Positions 25,698-35,050 of a stretch of 64,000 bases of DNA are shown here, piece by piece. Below the pieces are notes generated by a model. The model saw nothing but the letters and a program-made list of their open reading frames with translations. It was not told the origin of the DNA and searched no databases. The stretch covers positions 1,116,001 to 1,180,000 of the forward strand of contig NZ_CP107985.1 in the NCBI RefSeq assembly GCF_036108815.1, in the 5' to 3' direction. Numbering within the stretch: the first letter of the stretch is position 1; each line of letters opens with the position of its first letter. The DNA comes from Streptomyces sp. NBC_00353. Its GTDB lineage: Bacteria; Actinomycetota; Actinomycetes; Streptomycetales; Streptomycetaceae. The position numbers were made by a program, and so were the translations under genes.

Positions 25698-26639
25698 TCA
25701 ATCGGCCGGGAGCGGCCAGCCGTCCAGGACGTGGTCGGGATGATCGCGCAGGAATCGCCGCCGGACTTCGGCGTACCGGGTCGGCGTGAGCCCGGTGAAC
25801 TCCCGGAACTCGCGCACGAAGTGGGCCTGGTCGAAGTAGCCCGCGCCAGCGGCAATGTCTCCCCAGTCGATCGGTGCCGCGACGTCGAGCGCCAACACGG
25901 CGGAGCTGAAGCGGTAGCTGCGAGCCAGCCGTTTTGGCGTGACACCGACTACGGCCTTGAACCGCTTCGCCAAATACGTGCTGCTGGCGCGGGCCGCCAC
26001 ACCGATGTCGCTGATCGGCACTGTCCCGCCTGTCGCCGCAACGGCGCTGCTCATTTGGCGGACCAGGTCAAGACCGTCGATCACCCGCAGCCGTCGCACC
26101 AGTTCCTCCTCGAGCAACATCAGCATTTCGTGCGGTGCGTCCGCCAAGGTCAGTCGGTGTCGCAATTCAGCGATAGCGGGCTGGCCCCAGATTTGCTCCA
26201 CCGTCGCAGGTCGGTCGCACAACTCGGCCGCGGGCATCGGAAGGAACGGTGCCAGGCCCCACGGCCTGAAGTGGACGCCCACGGACCGGGTCGGGGTTGG
26301 GTAGCTGAACTCCCACGCACGCGTGGGCGTGGTGACCGCGCAGCCGTCGGCGTACTCCACGGCGTCTACGTCGGTGCCTGCGCGGATGAGAAACGGCGCC
26401 CCGAGGTTGACGATGAGCAATGGCGCGGGCGCCGCCGGCAGCATCAACCGGGAGTACGGCGGGGCGCCCTCCAGGTAGTAGAGGTCGTCGATCAGCCCGT
26501 CCAGCGGCGGACCGGGCATTCTGGATACATACTCCACGCCGACATCATCGCCGACGGCCCATCCGGCATCACGCGCCGCCGCCAGCATCGAGCCGGCGCC
26601 GATCCCTGACGGGGCGCCCCGGCGCATTTCGGTCCCCAA
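25698..26639 (-). CDS. AraC-family transcriptional regulator
   Basis: The product has 313 residues. The N-terminal sensing domain (YYLEGAPPYSRLMLPAAPAP, TPTRAWEFSYPTPTRSVGV) resembles the DUF6597 cupin-like domain. The C-terminal double helix-turn-helix is VAARASSTYLAKRFKAVVGV then AAGAGYFDQAHFVREFREFT and the closing GLTPTRYAEVRR. The immediate downstream DHFR-like gene is the likely target. Confidence 0.88.
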   Translation of the reverse strand: MGTEMRRGAPSGIGAGSMLAAARDAGWAVGDDVGVEYVSRMPGPPLDGLIDDLYYLEGAPPYSRLMLPAAPAPLLIVNLGAPFLIRAGTDVDAVEYADGCAVTTPTRAWEFSYPTPTRSVGVHFRPWGLAPFLPMPAAELCDRPATVEQIWGQPAIAELRHRLTLADAPHEMLMLLEEELVRRLRVIDGLDLVRQMSSAVAATGGTVPISDIGVAARASSTYLAKRFKAVVGVTPKRLARSYRFSSAVLALDVAAPIDWGDIAAGAGYFDQAHFVREFREFTGLTPTRYAEVRRRFLRDHPDHVLDGWPLPAD

Positions 26640-26756
26640 CTACACCCCACGTCGTGAAGGGCCGCATTCGGACGGCTGGGACGTCTTGACGAAGGGCCTA
26701 CGGACCTCAGATCCAAGGCGGGGCGCTGGTACGGGGTCCTCACCTTCACCATCGTC

Positions 26757-28076
26757 GTGGCCATCTCCTATGTCGACCGGGTCAACATCTCGGTGCTCAT
26801 CACCGACAACGCCTTCCTGGACAGGTTCGGGCTGGCCGGCGACCGGGTGGCGCAGGGGGCTCTGATGACGATCTTCCTGCTCGGATACGGTCTCGCCGCC
26901 TTCGTGCTCACGCCGGTGTACGAGACGCTGCTCGGGGTGCGGCGGGGGCTCCTGGTGAGTGTGGCCACCTGGGCGGTGCTCACGTTCGTCTCGCCATGGA
27001 TCGGCAGCCTGTTTCTGCTGCTGGCTGTGCGGTGCCTGCTCGGGGCCGCGGAAGGTCCGCTGTTCTCTCTCAAGACGATGTACGTCAAGGACCGGTTCAC
27101 CGACGCCGAATTGGGCCGCCCGAACGCGGTCAGCTCGATGGGCGTCTCCCTCGGCACCGCCGTGGGGATGCCGCTGATCACCCTGTTGATCGTGCACTCC
27201 GACTGGGCCACGTCTTTCCATGCCCTCGGTGCGCTCAACGCGCTTCTCGGTATCCCCCTGGTGCTGCTGTTCATCCGTCCCCTGAGCGCAGGCACTCGCG
27301 GATCGGACCGCGACCACGCACAGGACCGGGACGCGGACCGGAAGCCGGAAGACGGACCGATTCCCTCCGATCGCCACCCGCGCAGTTTCGGCATCCTTCT
27401 GTCATCCCTGGTCCGGGCCCTGCGAACGCCGCGCCTCGGGTGGATCCTGCTGATCGAGATCGCCACCCCGGCCTTCCTGTGGGGCACCGCTTCCTGGCTC
27501 CCCTCGTATCTGCTGCAGGCACGCCGTTTCTCCGCGGCGCAGACCGGGTGGCTCGCTGCGTTGCCGTTCACTGTCAGCCTCGGCTCGGGGCTGCTCGGTG
27601 GCCTGTTCATCGACCGGGTCCCGCAGCGTCACCTCCCGCTGGTGCTGGTGGTTGTGAGCGTCGGGGCGGGTGCGTGTGCAACGCTCGCCGTATCCGCAAC
27701 CTCGGCCACCGTTTCGGCGACGGCATTGATCCTCGCCGGTGGATTCTGGGGGCTGCAGGGGCCCGCCATCCCGACACTCGTGCAGCGCCACGCCCCCGCG
27801 GGCAGCGTGGGCAGTGCCTACGGGGTGGTCAACGGGGTCGGCAACCTGGTGTCGGCATTCATGCCGACCCTCATGGGAACGGCAATCGCCATGGACGGCG
27901 GACACGGCTTCGCCGCCGGCCTGTCCCTCCTGATGGTTACGCAGCTGATCACTCTGGTCAGTGCCGTGGTCCTGCTCCTCCGGCACCGAGGTCCGCACGC
28001 CGGGCAGGGTCGGCCGCTGCCGAGCACTGGGCCTGCGGTGCAGTCCGCGGGGCAGGCGACCAGCACGGTTCTCTGA
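26757..28076 (+). CDS. MFS transporter with an uncertain or lost start
   Basis: 439 residues can be read from the GTG at 26757, giving about 11-12 transmembrane segments with the family loop (VLGVRRGLL-like YETLLGVRRG). The acidic/basic central loop SDRDHAQDRDADRKPEDG divides the halves. It resembles the anion:cation symporter group (hexuronate and phthalate permeases). The first helix (WYGVLTFTIVVAISYVDRVN) begins before this GTG. The frame remains open to about 26661 but offers no ATG, GTG or TTG, only a CTG. So the true start is a rare codon or has been lost, and the gene may be inactive. Confidence 0.8.
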   Translation: MAISYVDRVNISVLITDNAFLDRFGLAGDRVAQGALMTIFLLGYGLAAFVLTPVYETLLGVRRGLLVSVATWAVLTFVSPWIGSLFLLLAVRCLLGAAEGPLFSLKTMYVKDRFTDAELGRPNAVSSMGVSLGTAVGMPLITLLIVHSDWATSFHALGALNALLGIPLVLLFIRPLSAGTRGSDRDHAQDRDADRKPEDGPIPSDRHPRSFGILLSSLVRALRTPRLGWILLIEIATPAFLWGTASWLPSYLLQARRFSAAQTGWLAALPFTVSLGSGLLGGLFIDRVPQRHLPLVLVVVSVGAGACATLAVSATSATVSATALILAGGFWGLQGPAIPTLVQRHAPAGSVGSAYGVVNGVGNLVSAFMPTLMGTAIAMDGGHGFAAGLSLLMVTQLITLVSAVVLLLRHRGPHAGQGRPLPSTGPAVQSAGQATSTVL

Positions 28077-28200
28077 TGTCGAAGAAGGCGCGCGCGTTCG
28101 GTCGTCCACGGCGCAACCCGTTCGGTCGCCGAGTCGACCTCGGCGGCGCCGGGACCGCGGGCGAACCACTGGTGGGCGGCGCAGACTCGCGGCCGGGGCC

Positions 28201-28542
28201 CTACTCGCTGTGCACGATCTGGATCAGGTTGCCGCAGGTGTCGTCCAAAACCGCAGTGGTGACCGGGCCCATCTCCAGCGGCTCCTGGGTGAGGTGCACC
28301 CCGAGCTCGCGCAGCCGGTTGAACTCCGCATGTACGTCGTCCACGGCGAAGGATGTGGCCGGGATGCCGTCCTTGACCAGCGCCGCCTTGTGCGGCTTCA
28401 CCGCGGAATGGCCGTCGGGCTCGAGCAGCAGTTCGGTCCCGTCGAGGTGATCCGGTGAGACCACGGTCTGCCACCGGTCCTTGCCCCGTGGGACCTCGGT
28501 CTTCTTCACGAAGCCCAACACGTTCGCATAGAAGCGCAGGGC
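28201..28542 (-). pseudogene. VOC/glyoxalase-family protein lacking its N-terminus
   Basis: The conserved part runs from ALRFYANVLGFVKKTEVPRG to GPVTTAVLDDTCGNLIQIVH at the C-terminus. Intact relatives have about 15 more residues (a start plus the first beta strand with a metal ligand). Here the sequence above 28542 switches abruptly to a Cys/Arg-rich reading with no homology. The metal site is therefore incomplete. A 20-base hairpin follows upstream. Confidence 0.65.
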
Positions 28543-28561
28543 GAGCCATAGGCAAGTGACG

Positions 28562-28581
28562 GCTTGCCCATCAAGGCAAGC
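28562..28581. other. Short perfect hairpin at the breakpoint of the truncated VOC gene
   Basis: GCTTGCC-CATCAA-GGCAAGC forms a 7-bp stem and 6-base loop, 20 bases beyond the last homologous codon of the VOC gene. It may be a mobile-element end or an independent terminator. The stretch 28582-28842 has nothing else recognisable. Confidence 0.45.
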
Positions 28582-28842
28582 GCTCCGACGCTGCCCGTCG
28601 AAGAGACACGCCCTCCCGCCCGCACGACAGGCCCGGTACGGTGCGGTGCCCAGACGCTTTCTGCCGGCCCACGGTTCTGACGTAGCCAAGCCCGGCCGGG
28701 CTCACCGGACGTGCGGCCGACACACCATCAGCGGCCGTCACAGCATGACCCGGCGGCAAACGGCTGTGCGAGAGACTCCCCCAGCGAGCCTCCTCGGCGC
28801 GTCATGAAGAAGCCGAGCCGCCTCTCCGGGGAAACTCTCGTC

Positions 28843-29049
28843 ATGACCAATGCAGCAAAGGCAGTCCTCGAGGGCGGACCCGACGATCTCCCCCAACGGA
28901 TCGTCTCCCTCACCACACCCGGCACCGACCTCAAGATCCCGTTCCGTGGCGGATACGAACACTTCAAGGCCACAGCGCGCCAGCAGGAAACCACCGAGGG
29001 CGAGCTGCCTGTCTACGAGTGGTGGGAACGCACAGAGATCCCGGGCTGA
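28843..29049 (+). CDS. DUF5988-family small protein
   Basis: The product has 68 residues from the ATG at 28843, with GGGGA upstream; an in-frame ATG at 28804 would add 13 residues. It reads MTNAAKAVLEGGPDDLPQRI, then IPFRGGYEHFKAT and ELPVYEWWERTEI. This is the standard pattern of this Streptomyces family, sometimes found in or near specialised metabolite and regulatory clusters. Function is unknown, and no such cluster is beside it here. Confidence 0.8.
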   Translation: MTNAAKAVLEGGPDDLPQRIVSLTTPGTDLKIPFRGGYEHFKATARQQETTEGELPVYEWWERTEIPG

Positions 29050-29288
29050 TCACTCCTCACAGCACAGCCCCAGACACAGAACCATCGGCACACGGGCACC
29101 ACTCAACCTGCCTGACCACTTCCGCGGCCATGATCCCGTCCCCTCACTGACATGCCACTCATACACCGCAACGGCGGTGGCTCTCATCACCGCCGACGCA
29201 ACTGCACCGAACCCAGGCAACGGCAGGGAATCAGCGACCACAACAGCCCCGCCGTGGGCGGCGGTCCGCATCCGCGCCACTGCATCTC

Positions 29289-29720
29289 CTATACGTCCTG
29301 GAAGCGGAGTACGAATCGTCGTTGCCAGGGCGTTTCCACCGCGCGGCGGTGGTAGTGCCGGCGGACGAACGCCACCGCTTGGCCGGCCGGGACTCCGTCG
29401 AGGACAGCCATGCATGCCAGGGCTGTCCCCGTCCGCCCGTATCCACCGCCACAGGCAATCTCGACGCGTTCGTTCGCCGCGCGCGTCAGCGCCTCTTCGA
29501 CGAGGCTCCGCGCCTCCTGACGGTCCGGTAGCCAAAAGTCGGGCCAGCGCAACCACCGAGCATCCCAGGCGGTGGCTGGTGGCTGCTTGCCGAGCAGATA
29601 CACCGCGAAGGACGGAGTCGGTCCCGGCGGCAGTGGATGACGTAGGCCCCGGCCGCGCACCAGCGCGCCAGAGGGAAACCGAATGATCCCGCTGTCTGTC
29701 GAGCTCCAGTTCTCCGCCAC
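29289..29720 (-). CDS. Dual-specificity-type phosphatase-like protein
   Basis: The product has 143 residues. The active-site loop CGGGYGRTG (Cys90, Arg96) fits the CX5R motif of cysteine phosphatases, with a preceding helix (QEARSLVEEALTRAA) and a candidate general acid in WPDFWLPD. It probably acts on phospho-tyrosine or a small phosphorylated molecule. It stands alone between DUF5988 and the YCII-sigma pair, on the opposite strand. Confidence 0.75.
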   Translation of the reverse strand: MAENWSSTDSGIIRFPSGALVRGRGLRHPLPPGPTPSFAVYLLGKQPPATAWDARWLRWPDFWLPDRQEARSLVEEALTRAANERVEIACGGGYGRTGTALACMAVLDGVPAGQAVAFVRRHYHRRAVETPWQRRFVLRFQDV

Positions 29721-30054
29721 GCGAGCAATCTACCGAGGGTTGACGGGCGACCGCGGTCACGGTCTCGAGATTCCCCCGGACCGGCCTAGATAACAGGGCT
29801 CCCCTCAACTCTCGGGGCTCCAGCACAGTGACGGCGGTTCGGCCGCTGCCCGGCAGTGCTCCGCCCTCGCACACGGGAGGCACCAAGCCCCTCCACCAGG
29901 ACGGATACGCCGAAGCGCCTGATCGGCACGCCGCACCCGAAAGAGCCACACCCCTCCCGAAAAAATTCTTCCGCCGTAGATGTAGAGATCTCCTTTGCCG
30001 CTCCGTCCATGGGGTGAGTGCGCCACACTGGGCGCAGCGAACCAGGGAGTCGAC
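29721..30054. other. Intergenic promoter region before the YCII-sigma pair
   Basis: No gene. It ends with an AT-richer patch (AAAAAATTCTTCCGCCGTAG at about 29960-29979) before the ribosome binding site CAGGGAG of the next gene. This is where a promoter is expected. Confidence 0.4.
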
Positions 30055-30456
30055 ATGCCGAAGTTCTTGCTCATGGTCAACCACGACGGCGGCGTCTTCG
30101 AGGAGCCCATGGACCAATGGGAGCCCGGCGACATCGCAGCGCACTTCAACTACTACGAGGTGCTGACCAAGGAGCTGACCGAGAGTGGGGAAATGGTCCA
30201 GTTCATGGCGCTCGCCGACCCCCGGCTGACCAAGATCGTGCGGTCGGACGGCAGTGCGGCGCCGCTGGTGACCGACGGGCCGTTCCCGGAGTCGAAGGAA
30301 GTACTGGCCGGGTTCAACGTCTTCGACGTCGAGTCCGAGGCCCGCGCCCTTGAGATCGCCGCGCGAATCTCCGCCGTGCCCGGCCCGGGCGGGGTGCCGA
30401 CACAACAGCCGGTCGAGGTGCGACAGGTGATGAGCGACAGCCAGGGCGACCTGTGA
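30055..30456 (+). CDS. YCII-related (DGPF domain) protein
   Basis: The product has 133 residues from the ATG at 30055 with AGGGAG upstream. It reads MPKFLLMVNHDGG, DPRLTKIV and then the namesake VTDGPFPESKEVLAGF motif. Such proteins are nearly always paired with an ECF sigma factor of the SigJ/DUF6596 class. Its stop overlaps the GTG start of the sigma gene (GTGAG), so they are translationally coupled. The exact role is unknown. Confidence 0.92.
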   Translation: MPKFLLMVNHDGGVFEEPMDQWEPGDIAAHFNYYEVLTKELTESGEMVQFMALADPRLTKIVRSDGSAAPLVTDGPFPESKEVLAGFNVFDVESEARALEIAARISAVPGPGGVPTQQPVEVRQVMSDSQGDL

Positions 30457-31688
30457 GCGGTCCCCACCCCGTCGAGGACCTGTTGCGTTCGCTCGCGCCG
30501 CAGGTCCTCGGTGTGCTCGTGCGGCGGGTGGGGGACTTCGACGCGTGCGAGGACGCCGTGCAGGAAGCCCTTATCGCCGCCGCCCGGCACTGGCCCGAAG
30601 ACGGCGTACCGGGTAATCCGCGCGGCTGGCTGCTGCAGACCGCGACGCGGCGATACGTCGATCAGGTTCGCAGCGAGCAGGCGCGGCAACGGCGCGAGGA
30701 GCGCATGGCCCAGGAACCCGTTGCAGGCGATGTCCCCGCCGGCGATGACACGCTCATGCTTTTGTTCATGTGCTGCCATCCCGCGCTCACGCCCGCCTCG
30801 GCGATCGCGCTGACGCTGCGGGCGGTCGGTGGCCTGGCCACCTCCGAGATCGCGGGCGCCTACCTGGTGCCGGAGGCGACCATGGCGCAGCGCATCAGCC
30901 GGGCCAAGCAGCGCGTCAAAGCATCGGGCCCCGGGTTCGAGGTGCCCGAGCCCGGGGCGAAGGGCTGGGCAGCGCGGCTGCGTTCCGTCCTGCACGTGCT
31001 GTACCTGATGTTCAACGAGGGCTACGCCACCACATGTGGCCCCGCACTGCACCGCGCCGACCTGTCCGGCGAGGCCATCAGGTTGGCCAGACAGGTACAC
31101 CGGATCCTTCCTGGCGAGGCCGAAGCAACCGGGCTGCTGGCCCTCATGTTGCTGACCGAGGCCCGCCGCCCCGCCCGCACCAGCACGGACGGCGACCTGG
31201 TCCCTCTGACCGAGCAGGACCGCACTCGCTGGGACCGCCGCCTCATCGGCGAAGGCGCCGCGCTGCTCGCCACTACGATCGGCAGCGGACCGCCTGGCGA
31301 ATACCGGCTGCAGGCCGCGATCGCAGCCGTCCACGACGACGCGGCACACGCCAAGGACACCGACTGGCCACAGATCCTCGGCCTGTACGGACTGCTCGAA
31401 CACGTGGCAGGGAGCCCGGTGGTCACCCTCAACAGGGCAGTCGCGGTTGCGATGGTCGACGGCCCGGGTGCCGCACTCGCACTTCTCGACGAACTCGACA
31501 CCGAGAACGGACCGCTCCATGGCCACCACCGTGTGCATGCTGTGCGGGCACACGTGCTCGAAATGGCCGGCGACATCCCATCCGCACTCGTGCACTACCG
31601 TGCCGCGGCGGCCCGCACCACCAGCATTCCTGAACAGCGCTACCTGACCGCGAAAGCCGCCCGGCTGCATCACCACACGCGCAACTGA
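30453..31688 (+). CDS. ECF RNA polymerase sigma factor with a large C-terminal DUF6596 domain
   Basis: The product has 411 residues, about double a normal ECF sigma. Region 2 is at about 10-80 (VEDLLRSLAPQVLGVLVRR, DACEDAVQEALIAAARHWP). Region 4 is at about 105-160 (TLRAVGGLATSEIAGAYLV and ATMAQRISRAKQRVK). The long C-terminal part (VLHVLYLMFNEGYATTCGPA, VTLNRAVAVAMVDGPGAAL) is the DUF6596/TPR-like domain and replaces an anti-sigma factor as the likely sensor. Coupled to the YCII protein upstream. Confidence 0.93.
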   Translation: MSGPHPVEDLLRSLAPQVLGVLVRRVGDFDACEDAVQEALIAAARHWPEDGVPGNPRGWLLQTATRRYVDQVRSEQARQRREERMAQEPVAGDVPAGDDTLMLLFMCCHPALTPASAIALTLRAVGGLATSEIAGAYLVPEATMAQRISRAKQRVKASGPGFEVPEPGAKGWAARLRSVLHVLYLMFNEGYATTCGPALHRADLSGEAIRLARQVHRILPGEAEATGLLALMLLTEARRPARTSTDGDLVPLTEQDRTRWDRRLIGEGAALLATTIGSGPPGEYRLQAAIAAVHDDAAHAKDTDWPQILGLYGLLEHVAGSPVVTLNRAVAVAMVDGPGAALALLDELDTENGPLHGHHRVHAVRAHVLEMAGDIPSALVHYRAAAARTTSIPEQRYLTAKAARLHHHTRN

Positions 31689-31927
31689 ACGCCGGTTCCC
31701 CCTGGATAAGAAGATCCGTGCCCGTCTCGCTGAAAACCGGTCGACCGCCCAGCCGAACCCATAAACGTGCAGTCCTCGACCATAAACACGTCGATTCACT
31801 TGGTGTCGGCGATAGCCAATGAGTCCAGGGCCGCCTGGCAGAGCTTTGCGCGGGCGTCGGAGTCGAGCCGCTCGTCCAAATACCCTGGGAGACGGCCACC
31901 GGCGCACTGTCGTCGAAGAGTCACGGC
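31689..31927 (-). pseudogene. Possible C-terminal gene fragment
   Basis: On the minus strand a frame ends LDERLDSDARAKLCQAALDS and LAIADTK with a stop near 31797. It resembles the last helix of some regulator, but its upstream half is absent. It lies just before the dehydrogenase fragment and is probably part of the same scrap. Confidence 0.2.
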
Positions 31928-32485
31928 TTGCAGGAGCTCCCGTGCAGAGTAGAAGCGGTGGGCCTGTCGGCGACGATCGGCTGCCGGCTGCGCGGGGCCG
32001 GGCTGATCATCGCGGTGGAGACGCTGCCCCCGCGGCAGGAACTGGCACGTCGCTTCGGGGCAGATGTCATCGTCGACCACACTCGATGCGATCCCGTCGC
32101 AGGGATCATGGAGTTGACGGACGGCCACGGGGTCGACGCCGCCATCGAAGCGCTCGGCTCCCGGCGGACTGGGGAGGCCGCCTTCCGGGTGACCAAGCCC
32201 GGCGGGCGCATCTCGAACGTCGGCTACCACAGAGAGGACCTCGAGCCGCTGGAGATCCCGCTGGAGCCCTTCAGCTACGGGATGTCGGATAAACAGGTCT
32301 ACACGAGGCTGAACCGAGGCGGCTGCGACTGGCTCAACCGGCTCTTCCTGCTGATGCGAACCGGAAAGGTCGATCCCACCCCGATGACCACGCACGAATT
32401 CAGATTTGACGAGATCGTCAAGGCGTTCCGGATGATGGAGTTCAAGGAGGACGGAATCATCAAGCCCCTCATCCACTTCGACTGA
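31928..32485 (+). pseudogene. 5'-truncated zinc-type alcohol dehydrogenase
   Basis: Only the second half of a medium-chain dehydrogenase is left. The visible part starts within the NAD(P)-binding domain (LIIAVETLPPRQELARRFGA, DVIVDH) and continues through HGVDAAIEALGSR, VTKPGGRISNVGYH and the C-terminal FDEIVKAFRMMEFKEDG, which returns to the catalytic domain. The zinc-binding N-terminal domain is missing. The start at 31928 belongs to unrelated sequence. Confidence 0.75.
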
Positions 32486-33336
32486 GCGGGAGCACGGCGA
32501 CAGCGTTGGCAACCAGCACTCGAAATGGAACGACTTGAAGTGGGTGCTGTGAGCCCGGTTCCACGTGTTGGTCATCCGACGGAATAGGGCGTCGGCGGTT
32601 CGGAGAGCCCGTCCGATGCCGAACGGATGGCTTGAGAGCCAGTCGGCGTGTCGGTCGCCGACCAACCGATTGACAGTCGGGCCAGCGCTGATTCCAGAGG
32701 CCTGTCAAAGCCCCCGCCCGCCCACTTGCGGGCATGTGTACCCCCGTCCTCTCACGCTCGCATGCCGCCGAGCTGACCGCGATGCCCGACGGACCAACCG
32801 CCATAGGAAACAGCGTCCAAGGCGACCGAAGTTCTGCATCTGGCGCTCGTCGGCAGTGCAGCGCTTCGCCAGGGCCCGCCCGGGATGCGGCCGGGCCCGG
32901 ACAGGCAAGCCAAAGCGGGACTTGCGACGCGCGTGACGGGCGTTGCCGTCACTCAGGCCCTGGCAACGGATCCGATTCTCATGCCGTTGGACGAGTCGGC
33001 CTCGCCCTCGCCCCCGGATCCCATGGGCGAAGAGCTCGACGCGATGAAGACCGTCGGCCTCTCCACCTCATCGCCAATCGACCTGCGCAGACGCGATACC
33101 TTGTGCAGCCAGCAACGGACCGAGAACCAGTCTCCCCCGCAGGCGCCCTCAGCCGACGACGGCACAGTGATTCATACCCTTACCGAAGCCCTCCGCCGTG
33201 AGCGCACCACCCACCGCGAGCACGTGCAAGGGCTCGAATAACGACTGGCCGCGGCACACGGCGAGATCCTGCGCTTGCAACGCGTGATCCGGTCACATGG
33301 TCCGAGGCCGTGACGGCACTCGCCTGGCTGCAGAGC
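32486..33336. other. Scrap zone with a broken coiled-coil fragment
   Basis: No intact gene. On the plus strand, about 33165-33315 reads LTEALRRERTTHREHVQGLE, a stop, then RLAAAHGEILRLQRVIR. This is one coiled-coil segment interrupted by TAA, similar to helper proteins of transposase or recombinase modules. Other frames in the region look like shadows. Confidence 0.4.
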
Positions 33337-33822
33337 TTACGATCCAGAGCGCAATCCCAGAGCACTGTGCTCCACCACGCCCGAAGGAAGATCGCTCTTT
33401 CCCGAAGCCCGTGCAGTCAGCTCCACGAGTCCGGCCCGAAGGTCGGCGGCCGGCTCACCGAGGACGATCGCGCTGATGATCAGCTCCAGCATCAGACGGT
33501 CGTACTCGTCGCCCATGCTCCGATAGCGCTGCCCATCGGCCTCCACCACAGCAGAGCCGATCCTCATCCCACCACCAGTCACTGGGACAAACGACGCCTC
33601 ATAGACGCCGCGACCGGTCCAACTCCGGTGCGTGAAAAGGACATTCCCTTCGGCGAAGACGTTCCACTTCTCATCCATGTCCCGGGCTCGATATCCGCGC
33701 TGGATGCGGTTCCAGTCCTCGTTAGTCCAGACACGATCCGGCAACCGGGGCACCGGCCTGGGCGAGCTGATCAGGTGGAGGCGCCGGAACGACTCTCGGG
33801 TGAGCGGGGCATCGGCAGTCAT
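33337..33822 (-). CDS. Conserved hypothetical protein
   Basis: The product has 161 residues with well-formed composition. Motifs seen are DEKWNVFAEGNVLFTHRSWT, GRGVYEASFVPV and ADGQRYRSMGDEYDRLML. The W-x-F-x10-HRSWTG pattern recalls a small Streptomyces family of unknown function, predicted soluble. It is intact although surrounded by remnants. Confidence 0.65.
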   Translation of the reverse strand: MTADAPLTRESFRRLHLISSPRPVPRLPDRVWTNEDWNRIQRGYRARDMDEKWNVFAEGNVLFTHRSWTGRGVYEASFVPVTGGGMRIGSAVVEADGQRYRSMGDEYDRLMLELIISAIVLGEPAADLRAGLVELTARASGKSDLPSGVVEHSALGLRSGS

Positions 33823-33979
33823 AACGTGATCCTACTTATGCACCACTCCAACCAGGACTGCGGATTACCTCCAAGAGCAGGCAACCTGGGCGGAGGGCGA
33901 CCCTCAGCCGCCTTCCCGACGCGTCCGCAACGTCCTGAACGGCGGCTTTGCGAGATTCCTTCACTACTACCCCAGATAA

Positions 33980-34543
33980 CTCGAGGACTTCGATTTCGCC
34001 GCCCAGCCGGGTGTCGATGAGAAACTCATCCGCGATCTGGCCACCCTGCGTTTCCTCGACGACGCCTCCAACGTGCTGTTCGTCGGGCCGCCGGGCGTCG
34101 GCAAGACCATGCTGTCCGTCGCGCTGGGACGGCCCGCGGTCGATGCCGGGCACCGCGTCTACTTGACCGCTGCCGAGCTCGCGGCCAGGTGTCACAAGGC
34201 CGCGCTCGAGGGCCGTTGGAAGACCTGCATGCGGTTCTTCGCGGGTCCGAAGCTGCTGATCATTGACGAGCTCGGCTATCTGCCGCTGCCCGAGGACGGT
34301 GCGTCCGCACTGTTCCAGGTGATCAACCAGCGGTATCTGAAATCGTCCACGATCTTGACGACCAATGTCGGTATCGCCGACTGGGCCGGCGCCTTCGGGG
34401 ACGCCACCGTCGCGGCCGCGATGCTCGACCGGCTCCTCCACCGGGCCGCCGTCGCGGGCATCGACGGCCCTTCCTATCGGCTCCGCGGCCACCAGAGCCA
34501 GGCCGAGACCCTGCGCAAGGGAGTCAACGCCCGTGTCTCATGA
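33980..34543 (+). pseudogene. IS21-type IstB ATPase lacking its N-terminus
   Basis: After a TAA at 33977 the frame reads LEDFDFAAQPGVDEKLIRDL, then Walker A FVGPPGVGKTM, Walker B LLIIDELGYLP and the AAA sensor ILTTNVGIADW. It ends with LRGHQSQAETLRKG. Only the first approximately 70 residues, the DNA-contacting part, are missing. No istA is left. The following small zinc-finger gene is its usual neighbour in Streptomyces. Confidence 0.75.
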
Positions 34544-35022
34544 AGTCGAAGGCGCCTCACTTCCGTCCCTCGTCCCGGCTAACTACCCAGTTTGTGAACG
34601 GCAGTTCACCCCAAGCCCTCGGAAGATCTACTGCTCTCCTCGCTGCAAAGCCTGGGCCCATCGCCCGGGCCCGGCCGCCCCGCCCGGAACTGCATCTCTG
34701 TCCCGTCTGCGACGGAGAATTCATGGCCAACCCCCGCCTGCGGCAGGTGTATTGCTCGCCAACCTGTCGCAGCGATGCGGAGAAACAACGCAACCACCAA
34801 CGAGATGAACGACGCGCCCGACTCCTGAGCGAACAGTCTCGCAAGCTTCCCGCACCGCCGGTCATGACCAGACAGGATCCGCTCGCACCCGCTGCCCTGC
34901 GCAACTGCCGGCACTGCGATCAGCCGATCACCATCGTCGCCTTGCTGGCCACCCCCGAAGCGGCCTGCCCAACCATCTCCAATCGAGTCCCTCACATCAC
35001 ACCGTTGCGGAGGCTCCCCTGA
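34540..35022 (+). pseudogene. Small multi-zinc-knuckle protein linked to IstB, apparently frameshifted
   Basis: Knuckle 1 (YPVCERQFTPSPRKIYCSPR) is in one frame, and knuckle 2 (LCPVCDGEFMANPRLRQVYC, then SPTCRSDAEK) plus the final NCRHCDQPI are in another. The change occurs near 34670-34685. Intact relatives carry all knuckles in one chain after an IstB gene. Role unknown, probably nucleic-acid binding. Confidence 0.5.
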
Positions 35023-35050
35023 ACGAGCCTGCCTGACCGTCACTGATCAT

